Below are positions 54,438-64,000 of a stretch of 64,000 nt of DNA, piece after piece (within the stretch, counting starts at the first letter, position 1; every line of letters starts with the position of its first letter). The notes under the pieces were generated by a model. It saw only the letters and a list, made by a program, of their open reading frames with translations. It did not search any database and was not told the DNA's origin. A program made the translations under genes and the position numbers. The stretch is from Parus major (Eukaryota; Chordata; Aves; Passeriformes; Paridae), in NCBI RefSeq assembly GCF_001522545.3, contig NC_031796.1, positions 4,263,976 to 4,327,975 of the forward strand. The letters are read 5' to 3'.

Positions 54438-57276
54438 AAATGGTAACATCTTTTTTATAGAGAGAGGGATTTTTTTGTTGGTTTTTTGTTGTTTGTTTGG
54501 GTTTTTTTGGTATAAAAACAACATTTTAATTTCCAAATACAACCACATACCTATTGCTTTATATGCAGGATCTTAGAGAATAAGAAATTCTAAATACAGG
54601 TATATAGGTTTTGAAAATGCAAATATAACTTTTGTATGTATAAATTAAATAATAAAGAGCTTGAAAACAGGAGAAAATATTATCTCTGTGAAGACAATAG
54701 AAATTGCTCTGTGTATTCAAAGCTTTTTTGAGTCACTGAAACACTGTCTGATATTTTGGCTGGGACTTAAATCGCTGCTGCCACCTGGTGATAACCACGA
54801 GGTATATGCATGTACACTATTTTTAATGACTCTGTAGTGTCACCTGCAGACTAAAAGCGGTACTGCAGCTAAGAAATGTGTGGATACGCAGTGAGTTGAC
54901 GGTGGCTATGCATTTGACATGGCTTTTTACATTTATGCTGCTGCCCAGTAGGGAACATACAGTACTGTGAGTCAGAGCGCTTTGGTGGTGCTTTCAGTGG
55001 CTGCCACTACCTCCCAACTGGCCCTGGTGCATGTGCAGTGCTCAGGAGCAGCTTGGGAGCACCAGGTGCAATTCCCAGATGCTGTGGTAGTTCTTTGAGG
55101 AGATCATCCATTTCAGCGTCAGCAGGGAGATGTAAGTAGATACCTAACTCAAAACAGAGAAGTCTGACACTGATGTTTTAAAATACACAAGTCTAAACAG
55201 TCCAAATATATGCTTTGTATAAGTGTTAATATAAGTTAAACAGATACATACCAATAGATCTCTAAGTATAAATAGGTATTCTATATAGTAAATGCACATA
55301 GACATAGTCTAAATAGATGAGTATATATAAATTATCTATATATTTATAATTATTATAGATTTTATATATAATATATTCTAATATATTTTTAATATTTATA
55401 TTACATTTATTTACAAGTTTATATTTATATAAAATAATTTTAGGAATATATAAAAGAGTTTTGGGGAAAGGTTTTGCTTTTTTGGCTACTTAAATCGAGG
55501 CAGATTTGTCTTTCCCAGAAGTCCGAAATTGTGAAGTTTCTTTTAGATATTGCCTGGAATTTTTGCAGCCAAAAACCATCTGGGATTTATGCAGCCAGAA
55601 ACAAATAGCCCCCACACTGTCATGGAGAAAAACAAAAGCAAAAATCACAGGAATAGGGCTGTATAGAGGTTCAAACACACAGTTTTTCTCCCACAAAACT
55701 CAGCTGAGCTGACTGAGATAACACAAGTGGTTCACTGGATTCTCTGGATTATTATTAATTCTTGCCAGATGTTTTTGATTAGGTTATATTACAGTGAACC
55801 TGTACCAAAAACCTGAAGCCATGAAGCACAATAAGCTCTGCTGCAAAACCAGGTGGACTTCGTGTGTCCCTGTCCATACCTGTTCATGTGGTGACACCTG
55901 CTGTGGTGTCAGTGCTTTCTGTCAGAGCGGGAATGTGGCACATCCAGAGAGATGGAGTTGAACCCCATGGAGGCATTTCGAAGCAGATGGACAGTACCAA
56001 GGCAGAGCTGCTTAGGGATGGCAGGTAGAAACTAAAGCCTGCACAGCTAAAGATGTCTGACCACAACAATCTTCTTTTTTTTTTTTTTTTCCTATGACAG
56101 CAGCTGTCCTCAGCCATTCCTGCTGTTTGCAGGGAGTGAAAAATTACCCTGGGGATTTGCATCTGGGACTAGCAATCCATTTCCTAATGGGATTCAACTG
56201 AGTGTCTGTGAGAAATTAAGATGCTGCAGATGGATTGATGGGAATGGGGAATCTGTACTGAATATTGCCAGGTGAGTCTCTTGATGTGCCTGTTCTAACG
56301 CTGTGATGGCACCAGTAACCTCATCCTGATGTGAACTGTCTTGAAATGTGTGCTGGAAATACAATAAAATGCATGTGGGAAGCTTTGTGTTCTTTTCAGG
56401 TAGGTTTTTATGTACTTGGAAACAGATTTTGGGATCTAGCAGTGAATTCAGCAAATTGTCCCAGCCAGAGACCTTTTTGTTGACTTAAAAGTAACTTTTA
56501 AACCCCAGAACCACAGTGTTTGTAATATTTTACAATAGCAGAGTGAGACCCAATGCATTACCTCATTCAGGGACGCAGCTGCCACAACGGCTGGATCAGC
56601 TAGGACAGCCCCTGCTGTCATGTGTTTTCATCTCTTGGAGGAGGCTTTTGCATGTAAGGTATACTGAGGTTGTTAATTGCCATCCAGAGCATATTCAGAC
56701 TCCTGGTGTTTGGGGCTGTGGTGCAGAACACACTCCAGCGTGTCTAACTTGGGAAGTACATTGGAAGTACATTTCCAGAGTTACTCCAATTGGGAAAAGG
56801 CCAAGAGGGTGGTGGGAAGGGCTTGCTCCCAGGCCTGGACACCCTTAAGGCAATGGATGATTTTTTAATACTTCTTGTCTTATGTTTCTCAGCCTAGGGC
56901 TAACTTGGTGTTCCCTGAATTGGATGTGTACTTAGGGTGCCCAAAGGATCATTGCAAGTATAGCACTGGAAAAGTCAGAAATAATCAAAAGATGAGAGCA
57001 GCAAGTGGGAGGAAGTAGGAAGGACTATTTTTAGATTTGACCTTGAGTTCCAAACTCCTCACGGTGTGTCTGTGGTGCCCAAAGTACAAAGGAAATAAAT
57101 CCTGGAGTACCTGTTTGTTCACATCTTGACCTTGGAAGAGACACACTGGACATGAAATTTCAGGGAAGCTTCATTTGCAGTAGTGGCTGGAGCAAAAAGC
57201 AGTGGAAGCTGTTTGCTGTCTGCTTGTTCTCCACCTTCAGCTCAGTTTCCTGGGGTGCCAGCTATTCACACATCAC

Positions 57277-57571
57277 TGTAGGCAGCTAGAGTCCGGCAGC
57301 CAGAAGATGTCACGATGTACAGGAAGACAGAATCACCCCCCTCAATAGTTTATGGTAACTACCCCCTTAATTAACCAATGGCACCTAGCTGTGATGAAAA
57401 CAGATGGGAGTGACATTTTAAACCCAGGTTATAAAGTGTCGAATTCTTCAGCAATTAACACCATTTTGCCATCTACCACACTGGTGTCAGCGAGCAGATG
57501 GACCGAGTGACCTGGGGGTGGTCACCGTGCCGTTCCTGAACCAGGTCGCTGTGCCTTCTGAAAAGGCAACA
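57277..57571 (+). repeat. ERV-C 5' LTR (295 bp)
   Basis: Runs TGTAGGCAGC to AAGGCAACA. A TATA-type box TTATAAA is at 57429-57435. There is no canonical AATAAA. The short length and TGTAG start are typical of alpha-type LTRs. Same length as the 3' copy. Confidence 0.92.
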
Positions 57572-57573
57572 AG

Positions 57574-57591
57574 TGGTGCCAAAACCCAGGA
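57574..57591 (+). other. ERV-C primer binding site (tRNA-Phe-like)
   Basis: TGGTGCCAAAACCCAGGA begins two bases (AG) after the 5' LTR. The 3' end of vertebrate tRNA-Phe predicts TGGTGCCGAAACCCGGGA, so 16 of 18 bases match and both mismatches are G-to-A. The alpharetroviruses of chicken use tRNA-Trp, so this is a different primer choice. Confidence 0.78.
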
Positions 57592-57670
57592 ATCACCTGG
57601 ACAGCTGAATGGCGGTTGGGGTGGCGGGTCCAGCTCCGGCGGGGAGGACGCTCGCGGACCAACAAGGAGG

Positions 57671-58363
57671 ATGGAAGCCCTTGTGAAGGTCCTATCACAA
57701 TTACATAAGCAGTGGGGTATTGATCAGAAGCCCAAGGACTTTACTCTTGCAGTTGCAAGGCTTTTGCACATCGGGGTCATTGACCAGCCAGTGGATATTC
57801 TCCACCCTGAGGTGCGGGAAAAATGTACCAAAGTGTTAGCTGAAGAAACTATGTCCTCGGGCTGTGGGAAACACCTTAAGTTGTGGGGGAAAGTTGTTCA
57901 AGCTCTGCAGAAGGCTATACAAGAGCAGGAAACCTGGAGGGTGGCAAAAAACTGTTTGTTGGCTACCCTGAAACTGGGAGTCGGGGTGGCCACACAGACA
58001 TTGCAGCCCCCAGATGAGAGCGGTTCTGCTGAGCCGAAGGGGCCACAAGAGGGCAATACGTCCCCTCAATTCCCAAATCCCAGTCTGCTCACAGAGGGAC
58101 AGCAGAGAGCAAGATCTTTCTGGAGTGGGTTAACAGAGGAAGTCAGGGGTGCCGCGGGGAAACTGGAGTCTGAAGGAGTCTGGGTGGGACCACTGCCCTA
58201 TGTGCCCCAAGATGGGGCCAAGCAAAAAGATGAAGAGCAAAGTGAAGATGTCCTTGGCAGGAGCAGGGAACAAATGCTGGCAATTGACAAGCGTCAATAT
58301 ACATATGTGCATAGATGGGAAAAGAATGAGGACGAGAAAGATAAAGTACGTGGGAGGGAATGA
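57671..58363 (+). pseudogene. ERV-C gag, matrix region
   Basis: An open frame from the ATG at 57671 (MEALVKVLSQLHKQWG) to a stop at 58363. It has a helical N-terminal domain with KLWGKVVQALQKAIQEQE, like alpharetroviral matrix proteins, which lack a myristoylated glycine. After about residue 105 it becomes Pro/Glu/Lys-rich. The frame is lost at 58363 and gag continues in other frames (58.4-58.95 kb). A 12-bp tandem repeat (AGAGGGCGGAGC, three copies) lies near 58480-58518. Confidence 0.8.
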
Positions 58364-58619
58364 GAATGTGAAGTCAAGGAGACAAGAGGCAGGGGTGCTG
58401 CACAGCAAGAATGGGAGGAGAATGTGAAGGAGAAAGTTGGGGGGCGGAGCTGAGAGGGGGAAAGGAGCGAACGGCTGAGTAGAGGGCGGAGCAGAGGGCG
58501 GAGCAGAGGGCAGGGCGGACCAAAAGAAAGGGGCAAACCAGGAGAGAGGGAACGGCCAGCCCACAAGGGACATAGGCGGGGTCGGAGCCTCACAAAAAGG
58601 TACGGGAACCTGGAAGTAG

Positions 58620-59130
58620 CCAGTCAGTCAAGTTCTGACTCTGGATCAGATACCAGCCGGGATGAGTGGTCCGTGACCAATTCCTTGGAGGAGGAAACAA
58701 CAGAGATAAACAAGAATATTCCCCTCCACATTAAAGAAGAATTGAGAGGGGATACCCCTCTCACGGACTGGAGGAAAGTAAAGGCTGCATGTGCCAGCTG
58801 GGCCCCTTCAGCTGCGCTAGCGTTCCCAGTCTGGGTGACAGACGGGGGACAGAGGGTCCACTCACTAATAAACCCTAAAGATATACAAGCGATTGTTAAG
58901 GCAATTGCAGAGAAAGGGCTTAATTCTACCATGGTTTCTCATAGATGATCTTTTCAGGGGAGATGATATGCTTCCGTTTGACATAAAACAAACCTGTAGA
59001 CTGATTTTTGACAGGGCAGGGATGATTGTTTTTAAACAAGAGTGGGAAGATAACTGTGTAAAACAGCTAGCCCACATAGCTGGAGCAGATCACCCATTGC
59101 AGAGCTCTAGCTTACAACACTTGATGGGCA
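58620..59130 (+). pseudogene. ERV-C gag, capsid N-terminal region
   Basis: Frame 58673-58948 encodes the capsid start (ALAFPVWVTDGGQRVHS, INPKDIQAIVKAIAEKG). A frameshift near 58940 moves to the frame with LFRGDDMLPFDIKQTCRLIF and AGMIVFKQEWEDN. The capsid stops near 59130, before the major homology region, where the internal deletion joins env. Confidence 0.78.
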
Positions 59131-59930
59131 CAGAGCGAAGCGAAAACATCTGTGCGGTCCTTAGCACAACTGAGAAGTCCCACACATGGGTCATTCCTCC
59201 AACACCCGGAATATGGGTTTGCCACTGCACTGGAGTTACCCCATGCCTATCTGTCAGTGACTTTAGTTTTTTTAACTATTTGTGTGTGCAAGTTATGATT
59301 TTTCCCAGGGTCCTGTACCACTCGGATGAAGAGGTAAACCTGTAGGTGGAAAAACTCACCCGACTTCAGAAAAGAGAACTGGTGACAGGTGTGAACATAG
59401 CGATGCTGCTTAGCCTGGGAGCAACTGGTGCTGCCACAGGTGTCTCTGCCCTCATGACCCAACAACAAGGACTGTCCCAGCTTCAGATGACAATTGATGA
59501 AGACTTACAGAGAATTGAAAGATCTATCTCCTTTCTAGAATAATCACTGTCCTCACTCTCTGAAGTTGTCCTGTAGAACAGGCGAGGACTGGACCTTTTG
59601 CCCATGCAGCAAGGAGGCCTCTGTGCTGCCTTAAGGGAAGAGTGCTGCCTCTATGTTGATCACACTGGAGTGGTCAGAGATTCAATGGCTGAATTGAGGG
59701 AAAGACTAGCCCAGAGAAGGATAGAGAGGCTCAACAAGGGTGGTTCGAATTGCTGTTTAACCAATCTCCATGGCTGACCACCCTTGTATCCACCCTGATC
59801 GGGCCAATTATGATGATCTTACTGGTGCTAATCTTTGGACAGTGTGTTTTAAATAGGCTTGTGTCTTTTGTCTAGAGCCAACTAGAGAGGGTCAACATCA
59901 TGTTTGTAGAAAGACAGCAGCTGCTCTAAG
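59131..59930 (+). pseudogene. ERV-C env remnant (end of surface subunit and transmembrane subunit)
   Basis: Continues in frame from the capsid through TWVIPPTPGIWVCHCTGVTP and FPRVLYHSDEEV, typical of the C-terminal surface subunit. A stop at 59343-59345 follows. The same region then encodes a hydrophobic Gly/Ala/Leu-rich fusion-peptide-like stretch (NIAMLLSLGATGAATGVSAL) and a heptad region. The next part in another frame has a [16 protein letters not shown] CX6CC segment near 59610-59650. Premature stops and frameshifts rule out a product. Confidence 0.78.
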
Positions 59931-60170
59931 AATGCACTTGGTTACCGCCTGCTCAGTGTGCCTTTAGTTTGTTAATGCAAAGCTGTGGAGTCTATTTTAT
60001 AATTTTTATATATATATTTTAGCCTTTTTAGTTATGTACAGTGTACCTTATGTTTTTACTCAACTCTATGACATATACTTTTTAAGATTTTTATAAAATG
60101 TAGAATAAGAAAATAGATCAAAAATTTTAAGACTAGTATACCTGATATTCTAGCCAATTTAGTTAAGCAT

Positions 60171-60188
60171 AAGGAGGGGGGCGGGAAA
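60171..60188 (+). other. ERV-C polypurine tract
   Basis: AAGGAGGGGGGCGGGAAA lies directly before the TG of the 3' LTR. It has one interrupting C. It confirms the 3' LTR edge. Confidence 0.88.
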
Positions 60189-60483
60189 TGTAGGTAGCTA
60201 GGGTTCGGCAGCCGGAAGATGTCGCGATGTACAGGAAGACAGAATCACCCCCCTCAATAGTTTATGGTAATTACCCCCTAAATTAGCCAACGGCACCTAG
60301 CTGTGATGAAAGCAGATGGGAGTGACATTTTAAACCCAGGTTATAAAGTGTCAAATTCTTCAGCAATTAACACCATTTTGCCATCTACCACACTGGTGTC
60401 AGCGAGCAGATGGACCGAGTGACCTGGGGGTGGTCACCGTGCTGTTCCTGAACCAGGTCGCTGCTCCCTCCAAAAAGACAACA
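60189..60483 (+). repeat. ERV-C 3' LTR (295 bp)
   Basis: Runs TGTAGGTAGC to AGACAACA and aligns without gaps to the 5' LTR. About 18 differences by eye, six of them clustered in the last 25 bp (U5 end). Followed by the CATCAC duplication. Confidence 0.92.
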
Positions 60484-60587
60484 CATCACCTTTGCTTTTT
60501 CCATGGAATTTCTGTTTCAGGAATTGTGTCTCATTGTACAGTCTGTGACTGAACATTTCTCATTCAAGGATAATTGTAGTGGAAGAA

Positions 60588-60870
60588 TGTTGCAGTGTGT
60601 TTCTTGTTAATGGTATATTCTGTTATTACCCAAGTTGATGGTTTGGTCCAAACGAGACCCTCCCACCCCACGTTGTCAATCTACCCTGAGTCTCCTGTCA
60701 ATCCTGTATTAGGCCCACCACATGCTTGGAATTCCACTTAGGAAATCCCCTAAAATTCAATGTTTGATTAGTCCATGTGACCCAATTTCCCCCCTCCCCC
60801 CCCACCTCCTTCATTGGACGATGATTTTGTGAACCCTGCCTTTTACCCCTCTGCAGGATATCTCTTAGCT
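60588..60870 (+). mobile_element. LTR fragment, related to the block at 50405-51042
   Basis: Starts TGTTGCAGTGTGTTTCTTG. Like the minus strand of the 50.4-51.0 kb LTR, it has GTTGTCAATCTACCCTGA, CTTGGAATTCC and GTCCATGTGACCC in the same order. The right part is missing or unrecognisable before the pol scrap that follows. No target duplication was found. Confidence 0.45.
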
Positions 60871-60872
60871 GA

Positions 60873-61336
60873 TTAGCTGATGCTTTGTACCTTCCCTTTG
60901 AACCGCCTCCATATTTCACTGGTTGCACACTCGCATTTTCTGTCTTTTGCCCCCAAGATTCCCCAGAGCACTAAATCCCACTGTCTGATAATCCCAGTAG
61001 GATGAAAATTGACTATGAAAATAAATAGAGTAATGCACACCTCTGGGCACATCCGGTGGGCATATCTGTTTATGATAGCCTGCTCTACTATTTCAAGAGC
61101 AGCTTTTGCCTCTGGGGTTAACTTTCTGGGAGAATTCAGATCAGGATTATCTTTTAGGATGTTAAATAAGGATACTACTTGTGAGGTGGCCAATCCTAGA
61201 TAGGGTCTGAGCCAGTTTATGGTACCCAGAAGTTTTCGAGCATTGTTTAAATTTGAATTTTTGTTGAGAGTCGAATTGATTGTGGCTATATGGTCCAATC
61301 CATTATTTTGAGTCCAAGGTACTTCTGTTATTCTTA
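60873..61336 (-). pseudogene. Class II ERV pol fragment (RT thumb/connection)
   Basis: A minus-strand frame with RITEVPWTQN, ARKLLGTINWLRPYLGL and LNSPRKLTPEAKAALEIVEQ. It aligns by eye to the RT thumb and connection of ERV-A and ERV-B (SLNWVRPWLGL region), so it is a third class II lineage. It is truncated at both ends. The upstream part appears cut at 61337 where an LTR-like sequence begins. Confidence 0.78.
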
Positions 61337-62102
61337 TGTTCAGGAATACACATAATCACAAATGATTATATGAAGGTGCTTTATTTAAAGAGCTCTGGGT
61401 GTCAGGGTGTAAGAGACGGTCTGAAGATTCCCTCATCTGTCTCACAACCCTCTCAAGGACAGAGACTGAGACCCTGAATATCACAAGGGACTTGGTTTGG
61501 GGGTTTGGGCCTAGCTGAGATGAATGTTTGCCAAGTGATTGTTTGCAGGTGGTTGCACAGTACACTGCTCTCGTTCCTGCTGGTGAGCAGAGGCTTGGTA
61601 ACCTGCGAAACAGGTTTTCCACAACTCACGGCTCTCATTCCTGCTGATGAGCAGAGGCTTGTGTGTGGTACCCTGTGCAATGGGTTTTCCATAACACCTT
61701 GCCCTCGTTTCTGCTGGTGAGCAAAGACTTGCGAGACATGGATCGCTCTGTACCCTACACCTGCTCCCCGCACAATGGAATTCATCACAATGATCATCAA
61801 TCTCATCTGGTTTTGGCCCTGTGCCCCTCGATTTGCAAAAGACTATAAAATCATACCCCAAACTTACCTTCCTTGGAGATCTCCCCAGCGGACAGAAAAC
61901 TCTGCGTTGTTGGACGGCTGAGTGGACTTCGACGTTGGTAGCTATAATCCCCTTACTCTCTTTTCCTTATGCTTTGCTTTCTCCTTTCTCTCCCTCTATC
62001 GCATATTAGTGCTGATGAACACTCAATAAAGTGTGTTTTGCTGTTTAAGTCCTTGGTTTGCTGAAGAACCACATCATGAATCCCACCTTGCGGATCGTGA
62101 CA
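61337..62102. mobile_element. LTR-like region with tandem repeats
   Basis: Starts TGTTCAGGAATAC and ends GATCGTGACA. A plus-strand promoter-like layout is present: TATA box (ACTATAAAATC near 61845) and AATAAA near 62027 with a short U5. A minus-strand AATAAA near 61383 complicates this, so two LTRs of opposite orientation may be fused here. Three imperfect 64-70-bp units at about 61560-61745 are built on CTCTCGTTCCTGCTGGTGAG. No target duplication could be fixed. Confidence 0.5.
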
Positions 62103-62829
62103 CCTCTTGATTCACCTTAATTTTTATCCCCGAGGGGGAAAATTGTCTAAAGAATTTTTTTGATCATTCAAAAGAGTTGTGAGAATTGTGGTTTCTTCTG
62201 TGGGCTCAGAAGTTTAAACACATCTTTCTATGAAAGAATTGTAAAAATTGTAGTAAATTAATTTGAAGATTTAATTCATTTGTCTACATGAAGTTTTGTG
62301 CAGAATGACTCCAGTTTGGAGGGGACCACATCCTTCTGCTTTTTGTATGTTTTGTTGTAAAAAGCCAGAATTGGCAAGTTTCAGTTATGAATCCAATGCT
62401 GCAAGTCATACCTTGTAGGGAACACACCCACCAGTCTGTGGTTTGTTGTGGACCTAAAGCAAATTCTGTAACTGCAACCTTGTGAAAACAGTGTCCTATA
62501 GAAGGCCTGGGTATTTGTCATGCACTTCCTCTGTGGAAGTTATGGGAAAACTTTAAAGGAAATTATTTTGTTTCTTTCCTTAATAAAACTTTTAAATGTT
62601 AAATGTTACAAAATGTTATAAATATTAGAGTTTCCTCAATGGAAGTTAATTTGTTAGTTACCTCCCTACGCCTAGGATGGACGTGATGCAAAAATTGAGA
62701 TGGGGAGTGGTTAGTTACTAAAAAATGAAGAAATGTATGTAATTAGCTTGAAGCAGTGGCATTACTTGCTGCTGAACTAGATCATGTTTATACAAAGTCA
62801 CTTGTTTTGCTTGGGCAAACTTAGCAGAA
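62103..62829. other. No recognisable feature
   Basis: AT-rich sequence of about 730 bp between the LTR-like region and the pol remnant. No clear coding match, although it may be decayed pol or internal ERV sequence. Confidence 0.45.
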
Positions 62830-64000
62830 GAAAAATGTTAGGAGAGTTTGCTCCACTCTCAGAGGTTAAGTTCTTGCAATATGTGGGTGATTTGCTGTTA
62901 TCAGGGGAACAGGAGGAGATGGTTAAAAGAGCTACTACTAAGTGAAACTGCTTAATTTTCTTGCTAAAAAAAAAAAGGACTTAAAGTGTCCCAAAAGAAA
63001 TCACAGTTAGTAGAGAAACAGGTCAAATATTTAGAGCATATTGTAACTGGAGGGTTACAGTGTATTGATCCAGAAAGAATACAAGGAATTCTACAACTAC
63101 CATTACCCCAAACAAAAAGGGAGTTAAGACAATTTTTAAGGTTGGTGAGATACTGCTGAGTATGAAGACTTTTCTGTTGTGGCCAGACCTTTATATGGCT
63201 TTTTAACACAAGACAGTCCTAATGTTGTAGTATGGACACCAGAAGGAGAACAAAGTTTTAAAAAATTAAAAGACAAATTAGTTAATGCCCCAGTCCTACC
63301 TCTTCCAGATACAGAAAAGGAATTTGAATTATATGTCGATGTTAAACAGGGTCATGCAAAAGGAATTTTGGTTCAGGAGCATGGGGGAACACAGAGACCT
63401 GTTGCCTATTTTTCAAAACTGTTAGACCCGGTGGCCAGAGGCTGGCCCCATTGTTTGCAGAACTGTGCAGCCACAGCTCTGATGACAGCTGAGGCCTGAA
63501 AGCTGACAAGGGGGGGTTATCTGATTGTTAAAGTTTCACCCCAGATAAAAGCTTTGTTAACTGAGAGAGCCTCTAAGTGGATGACCAGCTCTCGGTTGTT
63601 GCAGTATGAGTCTTGTTTATTAGAACAGGAGGATTTAAAATTTAAAAGCGGGGAAGGTTTTAATCCAGCCTCCTGTTTGAATGGCCCTGAAGAGAGGAGC
63701 CAAGGCAAATTCCATGACTGTATTCAAGTAATAGATCTGCAGTCTAGGGCAAGGAATGATTTGCGAGACATTCCATGGCCTGAGGGGGAAAACGTGTTTA
63801 TTGATGGGTCTTCAAGGGTGATAGAAGGAAGAGACGATTTACAGGATACTCTGTCGTGAATGGAAAGCAATTAAAGGAAGGGGGGAGGTTACCGCCCACC
63901 TGGTCAGCTCAGACAGCTGAGCTGTATGCTCCTGTAAGAGCCTGTGAATTATATCGAGACAAGACAGTAAATGTTTGTACTGATTCTAAATATGCATATG
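62830..64000 (+). pseudogene. Class I (gammaretrovirus-like) ERV pol remnant, runs off window
   Basis: Plus-strand pol in several frames. RT palm: LQYVGDLLL at 62874-62900, where the catalytic YVDD box reads YVGD. Next is EKQVKYLEHIVTGG, then ERIQGILQLPLPQTKRELRQF. Frame 63179-63499 has the thumb/connection (ARPLYGFL, FKKLKDKLVNAPVLPLPD, FELYVDVKQGHAKGILVQ, RPVAYFSKLLDPVARGWP). RNase H follows from about 63775 (VFIDGSSRV). Stops and frameshifts occur throughout. Sequence style and the YVxD box fit class I ERVs, unlike ERV-A, -B and -C. Confidence 0.85.

Larger units (their letters stand above)
52312..57270. other. Gene-free AT-rich sequence with simple repeats
   Basis: No gene is supported over 5 kb. 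It contains the TTTA microsatellite (53274-53322), a short degenerate repeat array (54331-54437) and a very AT-rich stretch (55310-55450). A T-rich run at 54440-54520 and a pyrimidine run near 56080 are simple sequence. The remainder has no recognisable element. Confidence 0.55.
57277..60483 (+). mobile_element. ERV-C: deleted alpharetrovirus-like provirus lacking pol
   Basis: Bounded by 295-bp LTRs (57277-57571 and 60189-60483) and perfect CATCAC duplications (57271-57276 and 60484-60489). The interior of 2.6 kb has a tRNA-Phe-like primer site, matrix and part of capsid from gag, then directly the C-terminal part of env, then a polypurine tract. Protease, RT, RNase H, integrase and most of the surface subunit are missing. 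It could only have moved with proteins supplied by another virus. LTRs differ at about 18 positions (about 6%), so the insertion is fairly old. Confidence 0.93.

Noticed and set aside
61280..61860. Overlapping open frames on both strands at 61.3-61.9 kb as host genes
   Set aside because: They arise from imperfect 64-70-bp tandem repeats in an LTR-like region and match no recognisable family.

Overview
This is a nuclear window from a bird, most likely a passerine. The evidence is a compact multi-exon vertebrate gene, several avian CR1 LINE 3' ends, many avian endogenous retroviruses (ERVs), and a tRNA-Ile-derived SINE with a CR1-like tail at about 17.12-17.26 kb. That SINE type is known from passerines.

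Region 1 (1-20.4 kb, + strand) holds MRC2 (Endo180/uPARAP), a collagen and mannose endocytic receptor of the mannose-receptor family. I can place 29 consecutive coding exons (2-30) with GT-AG junctions and fully consistent phases, from the ricin-B domain (2519) to the stop codon (17798). They encode 1440 residues. Only the signal-peptide exon is missing, and it should lie upstream of the window. Introns are short and carry CR1 pieces, a SINE and a TGGA microsatellite. The 3' UTR has candidate poly(A) signals at 19714 and 20375.

Region 2 (20.4-28.3 kb) has no convincing host gene. It contains a solo LTR with perfect 5-bp target duplications (22907-23443) and weaker LTR-like stretches.

Region 3 (28.3-45.2 kb, - strand) is a nested retroviral block. 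ERV-A (28321-45174, TSD TTTATA) is a betaretrovirus-like class II provirus with a tRNA-Lys primer site. Its gag is split by a second class II provirus in the same orientation, ERV-B (35247-43105, TSD ATGAGG). Its pol is split by a 641-bp solo LTR (31247-31887). The 3' part also holds a 71-bp tandem repeat, a 332-bp assembly gap and a probable further LTR. All coding regions are broken by frameshifts, stops or lost catalytic residues. Oddly, the outer LTRs are almost identical while those of the inserted, hence younger, ERV-B are clearly more diverged.

Region 4 (45.2-57.3 kb) is AT-rich and gene-free, with solo LTRs at 45415-45727 (TSD GAAAAG) and 51952-52305 (TSD AACAAG), another probable LTR at 50405-51042, and a TTTA microsatellite.

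Region 5 (57.3-64 kb) holds ERV-C (57277-60483, + strand, TSD CATCAC). This is a 3.2-kb alpharetrovirus-like provirus with a tRNA-Phe-like primer site that keeps part of gag and the end of env but has lost pol. It is followed by an LTR fragment, a minus-strand class II pol scrap, a further LTR-like region with tandem repeats, and a plus-strand gammaretrovirus-like pol remnant that runs off the window end.

I found no previously undescribed host system. The most informative signals are the nested-provirus structure and its inverted LTR clock, the pol-less ERV-C, and a set of solo LTRs with clean target-site duplications.
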